Below are positions 16,595 through 23,876 of a stretch of DNA of 64,000 nt, piece by piece. The position numbers and the translations under genes are program-made. Under the pieces are notes generated by a model that ran no database searches, was not told where the DNA came from, and saw only the letters and a list, made by a program, of their open reading frames with translations. Within the stretch, counting starts at the first letter, position 1; the number at the start of each line of letters is the position of its first letter. The stretch is from Nocardioides rotundus (GTDB lineage Bacteria > Actinomycetota > Actinomycetes > Propionibacteriales > Nocardioidaceae). The DNA lies in NCBI RefSeq assembly GCF_019931675.1, contig NZ_CP082922.1, forward strand, positions 682,001 through 746,000, given 5' to 3'.

Positions 16595-17686
16595 TCACCG
16601 GTCGGACTCCAGCACGCGGGCGAGGTCGTAGCTCACCGGCTCCTCCAGCTGGTCGTAACCGCAGGACTCCGGGTCGCGGTCGGGGCGCCACCGCTGGAAG
16701 TGCGCGGTGTGCCGGAAGCGGCGGCCCTCCATGTGGTCGTAGGAGACCTCCAGCACCCGCTCGGGCCGCAGCGGGGTGAACGAGAGGTCCTTGCCCTGGC
16801 TCCAGCGCGACTGGGTGCCCGGCACCCGGCCGGGGTTGGCGACCAGGAACTCCTGCCACGCGCCCCACGGGTGGTCGGCGATGTCGACGACCAGCGGCTG
16901 CAGCTCCTCGAACAGCTCGGCCCGCCGCTGCGCGGTGAAGGAGGCCGAGACCCCGATGTGCTGCAGCTGCCCCTGGTCGTCGTACAGGCCCAGCAGCAGG
17001 CTGCCCACGAGCGGGAGCTCCGGTGTCGAGGTCTTGTGCTCGCGGAACCCGGCGAGCACCACGTCGGCGGTGCGCGCGTGCTTGATCTTCAGCATGGTGC
17101 GGCCGTTCTGGGTGTACGGCGCAGTCAGCGGCTTGGCCACCACGCCGTCCAGACCGGCGCCCTCGAACTGCTCGAACCAGCCCTCCGCCTCGGCCGGGTC
17201 CGTGGTCACCCGGGTGAGGAAGCAGGGGCCGTCCAGCCCGGTGAGCGCGTCCTCGAGCGCCGTCCGCCGCTCGGCGAACGGCCGGTCCACGAACGACTCG
17301 TCCCCCAGCGCCAGCAGGTCGAAGGCGACGAAGCTCGCGGGCGTCTCCTCGGCGAGCTTGGTGATCCGGCTCTCCGCGGGGTGGATGCGCTCCTGCAACA
17401 CCTCGAACTCCAGCCGGTCTCCGATGGCCACGAAGATCTCGCCGTCGAGCACGCAGCGCTCGGGCAGCTGCTCGCGCGCGGCGGCGACCAGCTCGGGGAA
17501 GTAGCGGGTCAGCGGCTTGGTGTTGCGACTGGCCAGCTCCACCTCGTCCCCGTCCTTGAAGAGCAGGCAGCGGAAGCCGTCCCACTTCGGCTCGAAGGCG
17601 AGCCCGCCGTGCTTGTCGGGGTCGGGGATGCCCTTCACCGCCTTCGCCAACATCGGGCGTACGGGCGGCATCACGGGCAGGTCCAC
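16595..17686 (-). CDS. ATP-dependent DNA ligase (LigC/LigD ligase type)
   Basis: 363 residues from GTG 17686. FEPKWDGFRCLLFKDGDEV holds the nucleotidyl-accepting Lys (motif I EPKWDG). Other ligase motifs follow: SRNTKPLTRYFPE, CVLDGEIFVA (motif III), FVAFDLLALG, EGVVAKPL-type sequence (here LDGVVAKPLTAPY, motif IV) and MLKIKHAR (motif V). The C-terminal SFTPLRPERVLEVSYDHMEGRRFRHTAHFQRWRPD is the OB-fold domain. It seals nicks in repair, probably with the stand-alone LigD-type polymerase at 8420-9505 in end joining. It is the same size as mycobacterial LigC. The stop lies 18 bp before the ABC operon. Confidence 0.92.
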   Translation of the reverse strand: MDLPVMPPVRPMLAKAVKGIPDPDKHGGLAFEPKWDGFRCLLFKDGDEVELASRNTKPLTRYFPELVAAAREQLPERCVLDGEIFVAIGDRLEFEVLQERIHPAESRITKLAEETPASFVAFDLLALGDESFVDRPFAERRTALEDALTGLDGPCFLTRVTTDPAEAEGWFEQFEGAGLDGVVAKPLTAPYTQNGRTMLKIKHARTADVVLAGFREHKTSTPELPLVGSLLLGLYDDQGQLQHIGVSASFTAQRRAELFEELQPLVVDIADHPWGAWQEFLVANPGRVPGTQSRWSQGKDLSFTPLRPERVLEVSYDHMEGRRFRHTAHFQRWRPDRDPESCGYDQLEEPVSYDLARVLESDR

Positions 17687-17738
17687 GGCCCGATCCTCTC
17701 AGGTTGATGCCCGCCAGCGTGGCGGATGGGTGCCGTGC

Positions 17739-18464
17739 CTAATCCACGAGCCGCTGGAGGCGACGGATGCCCTCGCTGGCGCCGAGGATCTCGGCAGTGA
17801 CCGGGTGTGCGTGTGCCGACGGCAGAGCCGCCCTGAGATAGCGGCGTTCGCCCTTGGTCAATTCCGCGTCGCGGAGGTCCCGGGCCGACAGCATGGAGCT
17901 GAGCAACGCGATGTCATCGAGATGTTTGCTGCGATTGGTCACTCCGGTGATCGAGTACGCGGCCGCCTTGGCGATCGTCGCGCCGAGCAGAGTAGGACGT
18001 CGAATGGTCCCTGTGACCGATCCGACCCTCACCACGACCGGCTCCGAGCGGTTGAGGGCGAGCTGTGCACCGGGCGTGGGCAGGCCGGGGAATCCTCCGG
18101 CACCCTGATGGTCGGCGGCGCGCCCGAGGTTCTCCGGGATGAGTACGTCGATCACCCCGGGACCATCTCGTTGGACCCAGCGGTGTTGCTTCTCACCCAT
18201 GGTCACACCCCGAGCCTGGAAGCCGACCTCCTCCAAGACTGTGGTGACGTGCACGAGAATCTGGGGGATGCCCCGGACGTCCAGCACCGTGTCGATGTCC
18301 GGCGTCGAACGATAAGGATCTACGCCGCGCTCGGCGCAGTGCAGATGCACCATTTGGCCTCCGACCAGGGTCCATCCGTCAGGGATGGACTTGGCGAGCC
18401 GGAAGAGGCCCAGCCAGGAAGCCTCCTGCGTGGCCTGCATCGCCGGCATCACCACGGCGGTCAT
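17739..18464 (-). CDS. Nucleotidyltransferase-fold protein, candidate toxin of a TA pair
   Basis: 241 residues. WTLVGGQMVHLHCAERG and, after it, PYRSTPDIDTVLDV match the minimal nucleotidyltransferase fold: a GG helix followed by a D-x-D on the next strand (here DID). RWVQRDGPGVIDVLIPEN supplies the third acidic strand. This layout is that of AbiEii/MenT-like and related proteins that transfer nucleotides to tRNA or protein. It overlaps the upstream HTH gene by ATGA, the order antitoxin-then-toxin. The C-terminal half (ITGVTNRSKHLDDIALLSSML) is helical, as in the family. Toxicity has not been shown; a housekeeping nucleotidyltransferase role is the alternative. Confidence 0.65.
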   Translation of the reverse strand: MTAVVMPAMQATQEASWLGLFRLAKSIPDGWTLVGGQMVHLHCAERGVDPYRSTPDIDTVLDVRGIPQILVHVTTVLEEVGFQARGVTMGEKQHRWVQRDGPGVIDVLIPENLGRAADHQGAGGFPGLPTPGAQLALNRSEPVVVRVGSVTGTIRRPTLLGATIAKAAAYSITGVTNRSKHLDDIALLSSMLSARDLRDAELTKGERRYLRAALPSAHAHPVTAEILGASEGIRRLQRLVD

Positions 18465-19141
18465 GTGGGCAGCATCTCTCGCAGCAACTCCGCGGCTCGT
18501 TCCCGCTCGCGCGCCCCAGAGTGCTCCGCAAGGTCGATGGCTACGAGCGGCCAGGCAATGTCGATCGCGCGAGGCACCCCCTGAGCCTCCTCGTGGATGA
18601 CGTGGAGGAACACGTTCCCCCGGGCCCCGTCAGGTCGCACCAGGAAGTAGTCGTCCAGCAGACCCTCGACATCTCGGGAGAAGACGTAGCCCTCGATGAC
18701 ATCGTGCGCGATGACGCCACTGTCGGGGACGCTGAGCCCGGACAGGTGGAGCCGCTCATCGGCGCGCAGGTCGTCCATGTCAGGCGCAGCAACGCTGAGT
18801 TCGAGCCGTTCGGCGCGGCTGCTAGCCCACGACCGGAGCAGCGACGCGGGATCTGCGGCTTCGCGGAGGCGTTCGACCCGACTCCGCAGGCGCACCCGTT
18901 CGGCGGGTGAGGCTGCCGGAGGAGATCCCGACAGCAGGTCGATCAGCGCCCACGACATCCGTGACGAGAGGGGCCGGGAGCGCCTGGGAGCGCCGTCGTC
19001 GAGAGCCTGGGGGCGGATGCCCCATTGGCTCCCGACCCGTCGGGCGGCCAGTGAACCGTCGGCGATGCGCTGGCGGACCCTGGATGGGGAGACGCCCAGA
19101 CGTGCAGCCGCTTGGGCGACGCTCAGAAGGCCATCGTCCAT
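18461..19141 (-). CDS. HTH (excisionase-like) DNA-binding protein, candidate antitoxin
   Basis: 226 residues. Residues 5-45, LLSVAQAAARLGVSPSRVRQ followed by DGSLAARRVGSQWGI, are an excisionase/MerR-like winged helix. The middle is Arg-rich and helical; the C-terminal half (HLSGLSVPDSGVIAHDVIEGYVFSRD, GNVFLHVIHEEAQGVPRAIDIAWPLVAIDL) looks like a separate alpha/beta domain, perhaps the toxin-binding part. ATG 19141 has an AGGAG about 11 bp upstream. It is followed by the nucleotidyltransferase gene in a 4-bp overlap. An AT-rich 75-bp region with inverted repeats lies upstream, suggesting autoregulation as in TA modules. Confidence 0.65.
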   Translation of the reverse strand: MDDGLLSVAQAAARLGVSPSRVRQRIADGSLAARRVGSQWGIRPQALDDGAPRRSRPLSSRMSWALIDLLSGSPPAASPAERVRLRSRVERLREAADPASLLRSWASSRAERLELSVAAPDMDDLRADERLHLSGLSVPDSGVIAHDVIEGYVFSRDVEGLLDDYFLVRPDGARGNVFLHVIHEEAQGVPRAIDIAWPLVAIDLAEHSGARERERAAELLREMLPT

Positions 19142-19180
19142 CGAGGCACGCTCCTTCCGGTCACTTGCACGATCCGCATA

Positions 19181-19214
19181 TACACAAATCTTGCGATATC
19201 GAAAGGAAAGTGTA
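19181..19214. promoter_or_regulatory. AT-rich candidate promoter/operator of the HTH-NTase pair
   Basis: TACAC (19181-19185) and GTGTA (19210-19214) are inverted arms around the perfect palindrome CGATATCG (19194-19201). On the minus strand TTTCGA is followed 16 bp later by TATATG, a possible -35/-10. The composition is much more AT-rich than the surroundings. The HTH protein encoded downstream is the obvious candidate binder. Confidence 0.5.
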
Positions 19215-19228
19215 AATACCCTGGGCGA

Positions 19229-20062
19229 CTACTGCGGCGCGGCAGAGGGGGGAGACGGCTGGGAGCGCGGCGCCATGAAGGTGTCCACGTCCCGGTAGCC
19301 GCGCAGCTCCTTCCCGGCGGCGGCGTACTCCCGCGGGACCCGGAAGCCCCACTCGGGCCGAGTGACGACGGCGGTGAGATCCCCTACGGCCAGGACCGGG
19401 GTCTCCCGGGTGATGTCCCACACGTTGTTCCCCTGGCTGAAGCCGTTGGTCGAGGCGGCGACCACCCGCAGCGAGCGGTCCGGGCTCCGGAGGTCGGCGA
19501 CCAGCCGGATGTCGCGTCCGGTCTCGCTCGCGTCGCGGTAGGTGACCAGCGTGTCCCCGCCTGCCACCCGGCGGCTGGTGCAGTCGTTCATGAAGGGCTC
19601 GCAGCCGGGGCCCAGGTCCTCCAGGATGCTGCCGCCCTGGACGTTCCCCTCGACCAGGCCCTCACCGCCGCCGCTGGCGGGGCGGAGCCGGAAGCTGCCG
19701 TAGGTGTCGCGGCCCGGTCCCTCCTGCCCCTCGTAGGTCGAGGACTCGCCGTCCACCTGCTCGGCGGTGAAGGCCCGCAGCATCGCCACGGTGGTCCGTC
19801 CGTCCAGCCGCGCCAGCGGCTTGATGCTGCTCGAGGTCGCGGAGGGGCGGTCGGCGACGCGGTCGCCGTCGCCGTCGGAGCCGCGCAGGCCGACCCACCC
19901 GGCGGTACCGGCCACCACCACGGCCGCAGCCGCGCCGAGTGCGGTGACGGTGTGCCGACGACGCCGGATCCGGCCGCCCTCACGGGTCGCCGTACGGACC
20001 AGCCGGTCGGTGTCGGGGGAGAGATCCTGGGTCTCGGCCCCCATCAGGTCGCGCAGGCTCAT
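19229..20062 (-). CDS. Sigma-factor-linked single-span membrane protein (possible anti-sigma factor)
   Basis: 277 residues. A short cytoplasmic N-terminus (SLRDLMGAETQDLSPDTDRLVRTA...RIRRRRHTV) is followed by one membrane segment (ALGAAAAVVVAGTAGWVGL, about residues 41-60) and a large extracytoplasmic domain with two Cys (GCEPFMNDC). No HxxxCxxC zinc anti-sigma motif is visible. Its start overlaps the stop of the SigE-family sigma gene by ATGA, the usual place for a regulator of that sigma factor, which is the only basis for the functional suggestion. The Pro/Ser-rich C-terminus ends at 19229. Confidence 0.7.
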   Translation of the reverse strand: MSLRDLMGAETQDLSPDTDRLVRTATREGGRIRRRRHTVTALGAAAAVVVAGTAGWVGLRGSDGDGDRVADRPSATSSSIKPLARLDGRTTVAMLRAFTAEQVDGESSTYEGQEGPGRDTYGSFRLRPASGGGEGLVEGNVQGGSILEDLGPGCEPFMNDCTSRRVAGGDTLVTYRDASETGRDIRLVADLRSPDRSLRVVAASTNGFSQGNNVWDITRETPVLAVGDLTAVVTRPEWGFRVPREYAAAGKELRGYRDVDTFMAPRSQPSPPSAAPQ

Positions 20063-20592
20063 GACTCCTCCAACGCAGGGAAGTGGACGCGCAGCCGTGT
20101 CAGCGCGCGGGACGTGCGGGTGCGGCAGGCGTTCTCGCTGATGCCCAGCTCGGCGGCGGTCTCGGCGACGCTGCGGTCCTCCCAGAAGCGCAGCACCAGC
20201 ACGGCGCGGTCCTTCGGTGGGAGCATGGCCAGCGCCTCCAGCAGGCTCAGCCGCAGCGTCGGGTCGGCGCCGGCCTCGGGACGGTCGGGTACGTCGGCCA
20301 CCGGCAGCTCCGAGGAGGACCGGCGGCGCTTCTGGGAGACCAGGGTCCGGGTCATGATCGTGCGCGTGTAGGCCATCGGATTGTCCGCCCCGCGGACCAT
20401 CCGCCAGCGGGAGAACGCCCGGGCGTACGTCGCCTGCAGCAGGTCCTCGCCCTCGTCCCGGTCGCCACAGAGCAGAGTGGCCGTCCGCATCAGCGAGGGA
20501 GCGGTGGTGCGCACGAACTCCTCGAAGGAGGCATCGTCGGCGCCCACGTCGCAGCGCACCTCGCTCGGCCGGAGTAACAGGTCCACGCTCAC
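20059..20592 (-). CDS. SigE-family (ECF) RNA polymerase sigma factor
   Basis: 177 residues from GTG 20592. Region 2: FEEFVRTTAPSLMRTATLLC, then DEGEDLLQATYARAFSRW (helix that contacts the -10 element). Region 4: SLLEALAMLPPKDRAVLVLRFWEDRSV and ETAAELGISENACRTRTSRAL, the -35-binding helix-turn-helix. Length and the PPKDRAVLVLRFWEDRSV motif match the actinobacterial SigE-family ECF group. The downstream membrane protein overlaps by 4 bp and may control it in response to an envelope signal. Confidence 0.92.
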   Translation of the reverse strand: MSVDLLLRPSEVRCDVGADDASFEEFVRTTAPSLMRTATLLCGDRDEGEDLLQATYARAFSRWRMVRGADNPMAYTRTIMTRTLVSQKRRRSSSELPVADVPDRPEAGADPTLRLSLLEALAMLPPKDRAVLVLRFWEDRSVAETAAELGISENACRTRTSRALTRLRVHFPALEES

Positions 20593-20697
20593 ACCCGCAT
20601 GGACGGGGTGAACGCGGGAAACATTACCGACGCGCCCCTCGCTCCCCGCACTTGCTGGGGGAGGCTCGACTCTCCGCTCGTTCCTCGCTGCGAACCT

Positions 20698-20744
20698 CGC
20701 TCCCCGGGTAGGAGTCGAACCTACGTCGCTTGTCCTGATTCAAA
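20698..20744 (+). repeat. 47-bp direct repeat: 3' half of tRNA-Gln (att-like site)
   Basis: Base-for-base copy of 22198-22244, exactly 1500 bp away. It reproduces the tRNA 3' acceptor strand, T arm, variable region and part of the anticodon arm (minus-strand sense) but then diverges, so it is not a second tRNA gene. This is the pattern left by an element that integrated into a tRNA 3' end. Confidence 0.9.
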
Positions 20745-20928
20745 GCGAGTCCGTCATCCGGAGATACGTGGAGTCTAGGGCGGTCCTGCGGCTACCTCCG
20801 CCCGACCTCATGGGTCCTCGACCCGTCTGAGGGCTCCGTTTGTGGGCCCGTTTGTTGGATCGCTTCTTGGATCGGCGGCGCTGCGGAGCGTGTTGTCTCC
20901 CCGCCGAGGACGTGGCGACCGTGGCGGC

Positions 20929-21057
20929 ATGACCACCGCGGAGCAGTCCCCCACCCCGGCCACCGGCGTCTGCGAGTCCTGCGACTCGCTCGCGGTCCTC
21001 ACGACCGTCACCGACGAGGACGGCCAGACGTGGAGCGTCTGCCCGGTCTGCGCGTGA
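20929..21057 (+). CDS. 42-residue Cys-rich (zinc ribbon-like) small protein
   Basis: ATG 20929 to TGA 21057. The product has two CxxC knuckles, GVCESCDS near residue 15 and WSVCPVCA at the C-terminus, separated by a short beta-like segment (LAVLTTVTDEDGQT), the spacing of a minimal zinc ribbon. A longer open frame starts at 20842 but its extra N-terminus is basic low-complexity. It lies inside the tRNA-Gln islet and is followed by the UDG-like gene, 78 bp downstream. No function assigned. Confidence 0.55.
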   Translation: MTTAEQSPTPATGVCESCDSLAVLTTVTDEDGQTWSVCPVCA

Positions 21058-21135
21058 CACCACCTACCCATCGAACGAGCAGCAGCATGAGCGAGACCAC
21101 CACTGAGCCTGCGATTCGCGCTTAGACTGGCGAGC

Positions 21136-21795
21136 GTGCCCAAGACCGCCACTCCTGCCATTGATCGGCTCGCTGCACTAGTCCCGGACGAGTTGATGGA
21201 CGTCCCGGGCCACGCGTTCTACTCCGGTGAGACAGGGTTCGCTGGCCGGTCTCGGCTCTATCTGCTCGCGGAGAACCCCGGCAGCGACGGCACGGAGACC
21301 GTTCGTCAGCAGTTGCATAACGTCAAGCACGGCCCCCCGGCGTATTCCGCTTACGCGACCCACACGTGGAAACCGGCCGGACGCATCGATCACAGCGTGC
21401 TCCACCTTCTTCGTCACCTCTCGCTTGACCCGACGACAGTCCCGGCCAGTTGCTTGATCTTCGGCCGGACACGCGGCGAATCGGACCTCACGGGGAGTTT
21501 CAGCCGCCTCGCCGACCTGTGCTGGCCGTTCCACGAGACGGTGGTCAGCGACCTCGGCGTGGACGTGATCGTGTGCTTCGGCAAGAAGACGGGCGCCTAC
21601 GTGCGCGACCGCTTCGATGCCCACGAGCACATCGACCAGTTCGTAGAACGGAACAACCGGCGCTGGACCAGTCACACGCATCGTGGACGAGACGGCGTGA
21701 AGGTGGTTTCAGTCACCCATCCCTCACGGGTCGACTGGCGCAATCCTGCTGCCGATGTATCGCCCCTCGTGGCACGCGCACTTGGCAGCGACTGA
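21136..21795 (+). CDS. Uracil-DNA glycosylase superfamily-like protein
   Basis: 219 residues from GTG 21136. RLYLLAENPGSDGTE resembles UDG motif A (GxNPG), VDVIVCFGKKTGAYV resembles the central strand of the fold, and VVSVTHPSRVDWRNPA resembles motif B (HPS). Length fits a single-domain UDG. The catalytic polar residue after the GxNPG-like loop is a Ser/Asp stretch (GSDG), unlike the usual D/N of families 1-5, so it may be a divergent or inactive member, or an UdgX-like DNA crosslinker. It is the main cargo gene of the tRNA-Gln islet; base-excision proteins on such elements are often anti-phage or anti-restriction factors, but this is inference. Confidence 0.6.
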   Translation: MPKTATPAIDRLAALVPDELMDVPGHAFYSGETGFAGRSRLYLLAENPGSDGTETVRQQLHNVKHGPPAYSAYATHTWKPAGRIDHSVLHLLRHLSLDPTTVPASCLIFGRTRGESDLTGSFSRLADLCWPFHETVVSDLGVDVIVCFGKKTGAYVRDRFDAHEHIDQFVERNNRRWTSHTHRGRDGVKVVSVTHPSRVDWRNPAADVSPLVARALGSD

Positions 21796-21809
21796 GCCCA
21801 TCCGGACCG

Positions 21810-22090
21810 CTACGGGACTCGCAGCGACGCACCCACCGTTGTGGGGTTGATGTGCTCGAACGGCACCGCGTTCGGCCTCGGGGCGGGGAGTCCCCGGCGA
21901 AGGGTATCGGCGTACCGGCCTGCCCACGCCGCCAGCCCCGCGACCTCGGTGCCGGGCCGCATCTGGCCGAGCGCTCCGAGGCAGGTGAACAGGGCACGCT
22001 CGACGGCCCACCTCCGACGAGCACGGCGCTCGGGCGGCAGACAAGGCCGGGGCGATCCTCGGGCGCTCGGCGGCGCTGTGAGCCTCAGCG
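21810..22090 (-). pseudogene. Decayed coding fragment in the tRNA-Gln islet
   Basis: The minus-strand frame ending at TAG 21810-21812 reads as plausible protein: ERRARRRWAVERALFTCLG, then QMRPGTEVAGLAAWAGRYAD and NAVPFEHINPTTVGASLRVP at the end. No start codon or upstream continuation is convincing and I do not recognise the family. The rest of 21796-22197 holds nothing else I can support. Confidence 0.35.
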
Positions 22091-22197
22091 GCCTGCTTTC
22101 TTGGACTACTTTCTGAGACTTTCAAGCCGAGAGTCGGTCCCGTGATCCTGCGGGACCGGCTCTTTCGCCGTCTCACCTGCGGATACTCCGCGCACTG

Positions 22198-22244
22198 GCT
22201 CCCCGGGTAGGAGTCGAACCTACGTCGCTTGTCCTGATTCAAAG
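22198..22244 (+). repeat. 47-bp direct repeat partner within the intact tRNA-Gln
   Basis: Identical to 20698-20744. It covers the 3' half of the intact tRNA-Gln gene (minus strand) plus one flanking base, the expected core of a tRNA attachment site. Confidence 0.9.
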
Positions 22245-22277
22245 TCAGGCGGGCCCTGCCGGCAGACCAACCGGGGA
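22199..22277 (-). tRNA. tRNA-Gln (TTG anticodon)
   Basis: Minus strand. Acceptor stem TCCCCGG pairs with CCGGGGA, then discriminator G; CCA is not encoded. Anticodon arm CCTGA-CTTTGAA-TCAGG gives anticodon TTG, reading CAA (Gln). T arm is GTAGG-TTCGACT-CCTAC. Extra length is in the D arm and variable region. The 3' half is the target duplicated at 20698-20744. It lies between the islet and divergently placed glmU. Confidence 0.92.
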
Positions 22278-22353
22278 TCGTGCCCGACAGGATAGGCGGA
22301 CCGCGGCCCCATGGCCGAGTCCCGGGCTACGCCAGGGGACTAGGGTGCCCCTC

Positions 22354-23835
22354 ATGGCCCGCGACCTCACCGTGATCGTCCTGGCCGCCGGTGGCGGCAC
22401 GCGCATGAAGTCCAAGACCATGAAGGTTCTCCACCCCCTCGGCGGCCGGAGCATGGTCGGCCACGTGCTCACCGCGGTCCGCGAGATGGCCCCCCAACGG
22501 GTCGTCGCCGTGGTCGGCAACCAGCGCGAGCAGGTGGGCGCGCACGTGCGCGAGTACGTCCCCGACGCGGTGCTCGCGGTGCAGGAGGTGCTCGACGGCA
22601 CCGGAGGCGCCGTACGCGTGGCGATGGAGACCGCCGGGACCACCGACGGCATCGTCGTGGTGCTCAACGGCGACACCCCGCTGCTGCAGGGGGAGTCCCT
22701 GCGGGCGTTCGCCGCCGAGCACGAGGCGGCCGAGCGGGCCGTCAGCATCCTCACCGGCGAGGTCCCCGACCCGTTCGGCTACGGCCGGATCCTGCGCAAC
22801 GAGGAGGGCGACGTCGAGGCGATCGTCGAGGAGAAGGACGCCAGCCCGATCGAGCGGCAGGTCCGGGAGATCAACTCCGGCATCATCGCCTTCGACGCCG
22901 ACTTCTTGCTCGACGCGCTGCCCCGGCTGGGCAACGACAACGCCAAGGGCGAGTTCTACCTCACCGACCTGGTCCGGATCGCCCGCGACGACGGGCTCAC
23001 CGTCGGCGCGCACGTGATCGGGGACGTCGCCCAGACCGAGGGGGCCAACGACCGGGCCCAGCTCGCTCGCCTCGGCCGGATCCTCAACGACCGGATCACC
23101 GAGCACTGGATGCGCGAGGGCGTCACGATCATGGACCCCGCGACCACCTGGATCGACGCCGACGTCCGCCTCGCGCCCGACGTCACCCTGCTCCCCGGCA
23201 CCCAGCTGCTCGGCGCCACCGTGGTCGAGGAGGACGCCGTCGTGGGGCCGGACACCACGCTGAAGGACTGCGAGGTCGGGCCAGCCGCCCGCGTCGTGCG
23301 CGCCCACGGGGAGCTGGCCGTGATCGGCGGCGGCGCCACGGTCGGTCCGTTCACCTACCTCCGCCCCGGCAGCGAGGTCGGCGCCCGCGGCAAGCTCGGC
23401 GCCTTCGTGGAGACCAAGAACGCCCACCTCGGCGACGGGGCCAAGGTCCCGCACCTCTCCTACGTCGGCGACGCCGAGATCGGGGAGGGCACCAACATCG
23501 GCGCCGGCACGATCTTCGCGAACTACGACGGGGTCGCCAAGCACCACACGGTGGTCGGGCGCTTCGCCCGGACCGGGGCCAACAACACCTTCGTCGCCCC
23601 GGTCGAGATCGGCGACGGCGCCGCGACGGCCGGCGGGACCGTCGTACGCCGCGACGTGCCGCCCGGCGCCCTCGCGGTGAGCGGCGGCCAGCAGCGGAAC
23701 CTGGAGGAGTGGGCGCTGCGACGGCGCGAGGGGACGCCCCAGGGGGACGCGGCCCGCGCCGCGATCGAGGGCGCAGGGGAGCGACCCGCGGACCCCGAGG
23801 TGGGGACCGACGGGCCCGGTGAGTCAGAATCCTGA
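22354..23835 (+). CDS. glmU: Bifunctional GlcNAc-1-P uridyltransferase / GlcN-1-P acetyltransferase
   Basis: 493 residues from ATG 22354, which has AGGG about 8 bp upstream; an in-frame GTG at 22345 is the alternative. N-terminal VLAAGGGTRMKSKTMKVLHPLGG is the uridyltransferase signature; VVLNGDTPLL is the metal site. From about residue 260 a left-handed beta-helix follows (TIMDPATTWIDADVRLAPDV, GAFVETKNAHLG, NIGAGTIFANYDGVAKHHT), the acetyltransferase. It makes UDP-GlcNAc for peptidoglycan and surface polymers. Followed by prs, the conserved actinobacterial order. The acidic C-terminal tail (ERPADPEVGTDGPGESES) is lineage-specific. Confidence 0.97.
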   Translation: MARDLTVIVLAAGGGTRMKSKTMKVLHPLGGRSMVGHVLTAVREMAPQRVVAVVGNQREQVGAHVREYVPDAVLAVQEVLDGTGGAVRVAMETAGTTDGIVVVLNGDTPLLQGESLRAFAAEHEAAERAVSILTGEVPDPFGYGRILRNEEGDVEAIVEEKDASPIERQVREINSGIIAFDADFLLDALPRLGNDNAKGEFYLTDLVRIARDDGLTVGAHVIGDVAQTEGANDRAQLARLGRILNDRITEHWMREGVTIMDPATTWIDADVRLAPDVTLLPGTQLLGATVVEEDAVVGPDTTLKDCEVGPAARVVRAHGELAVIGGGATVGPFTYLRPGSEVGARGKLGAFVETKNAHLGDGAKVPHLSYVGDAEIGEGTNIGAGTIFANYDGVAKHHTVVGRFARTGANNTFVAPVEIGDGAATAGGTVVRRDVPPGALAVSGGQQRNLEEWALRRREGTPQGDAARAAIEGAGERPADPEVGTDGPGESES

Positions 23836-23876
23836 GGAAGCACACCCGCCGCACCGACCGAGCAGGAGACCCCCGC

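Larger units (their letters stand above)
20698..22244. mobile_element. 1.5-kb islet bounded by tRNA-Gln-derived direct repeats
   Basis: The segment between the two 47-bp repeats carries a tiny zinc-ribbon ORF, a UDG-like gene, a decayed minus-strand coding fragment (about 21810-22090) and no intact integrase. At 20745-20928 no gene is evident; on the minus strand the frame ending at the CTA 20792-20794 reads IQEAIQQTGPQTEPSDGSRT, which could be an integrase tail, but this is weak. It is either a remnant of a larger island after deletion or a small non-autonomous cargo cassette. Confidence 0.65.

Noticed and set aside
20698..20744. Second tRNA-Gln gene
   Set aside because: Only the 3' half matches; D arm and 5' acceptor strand are absent.
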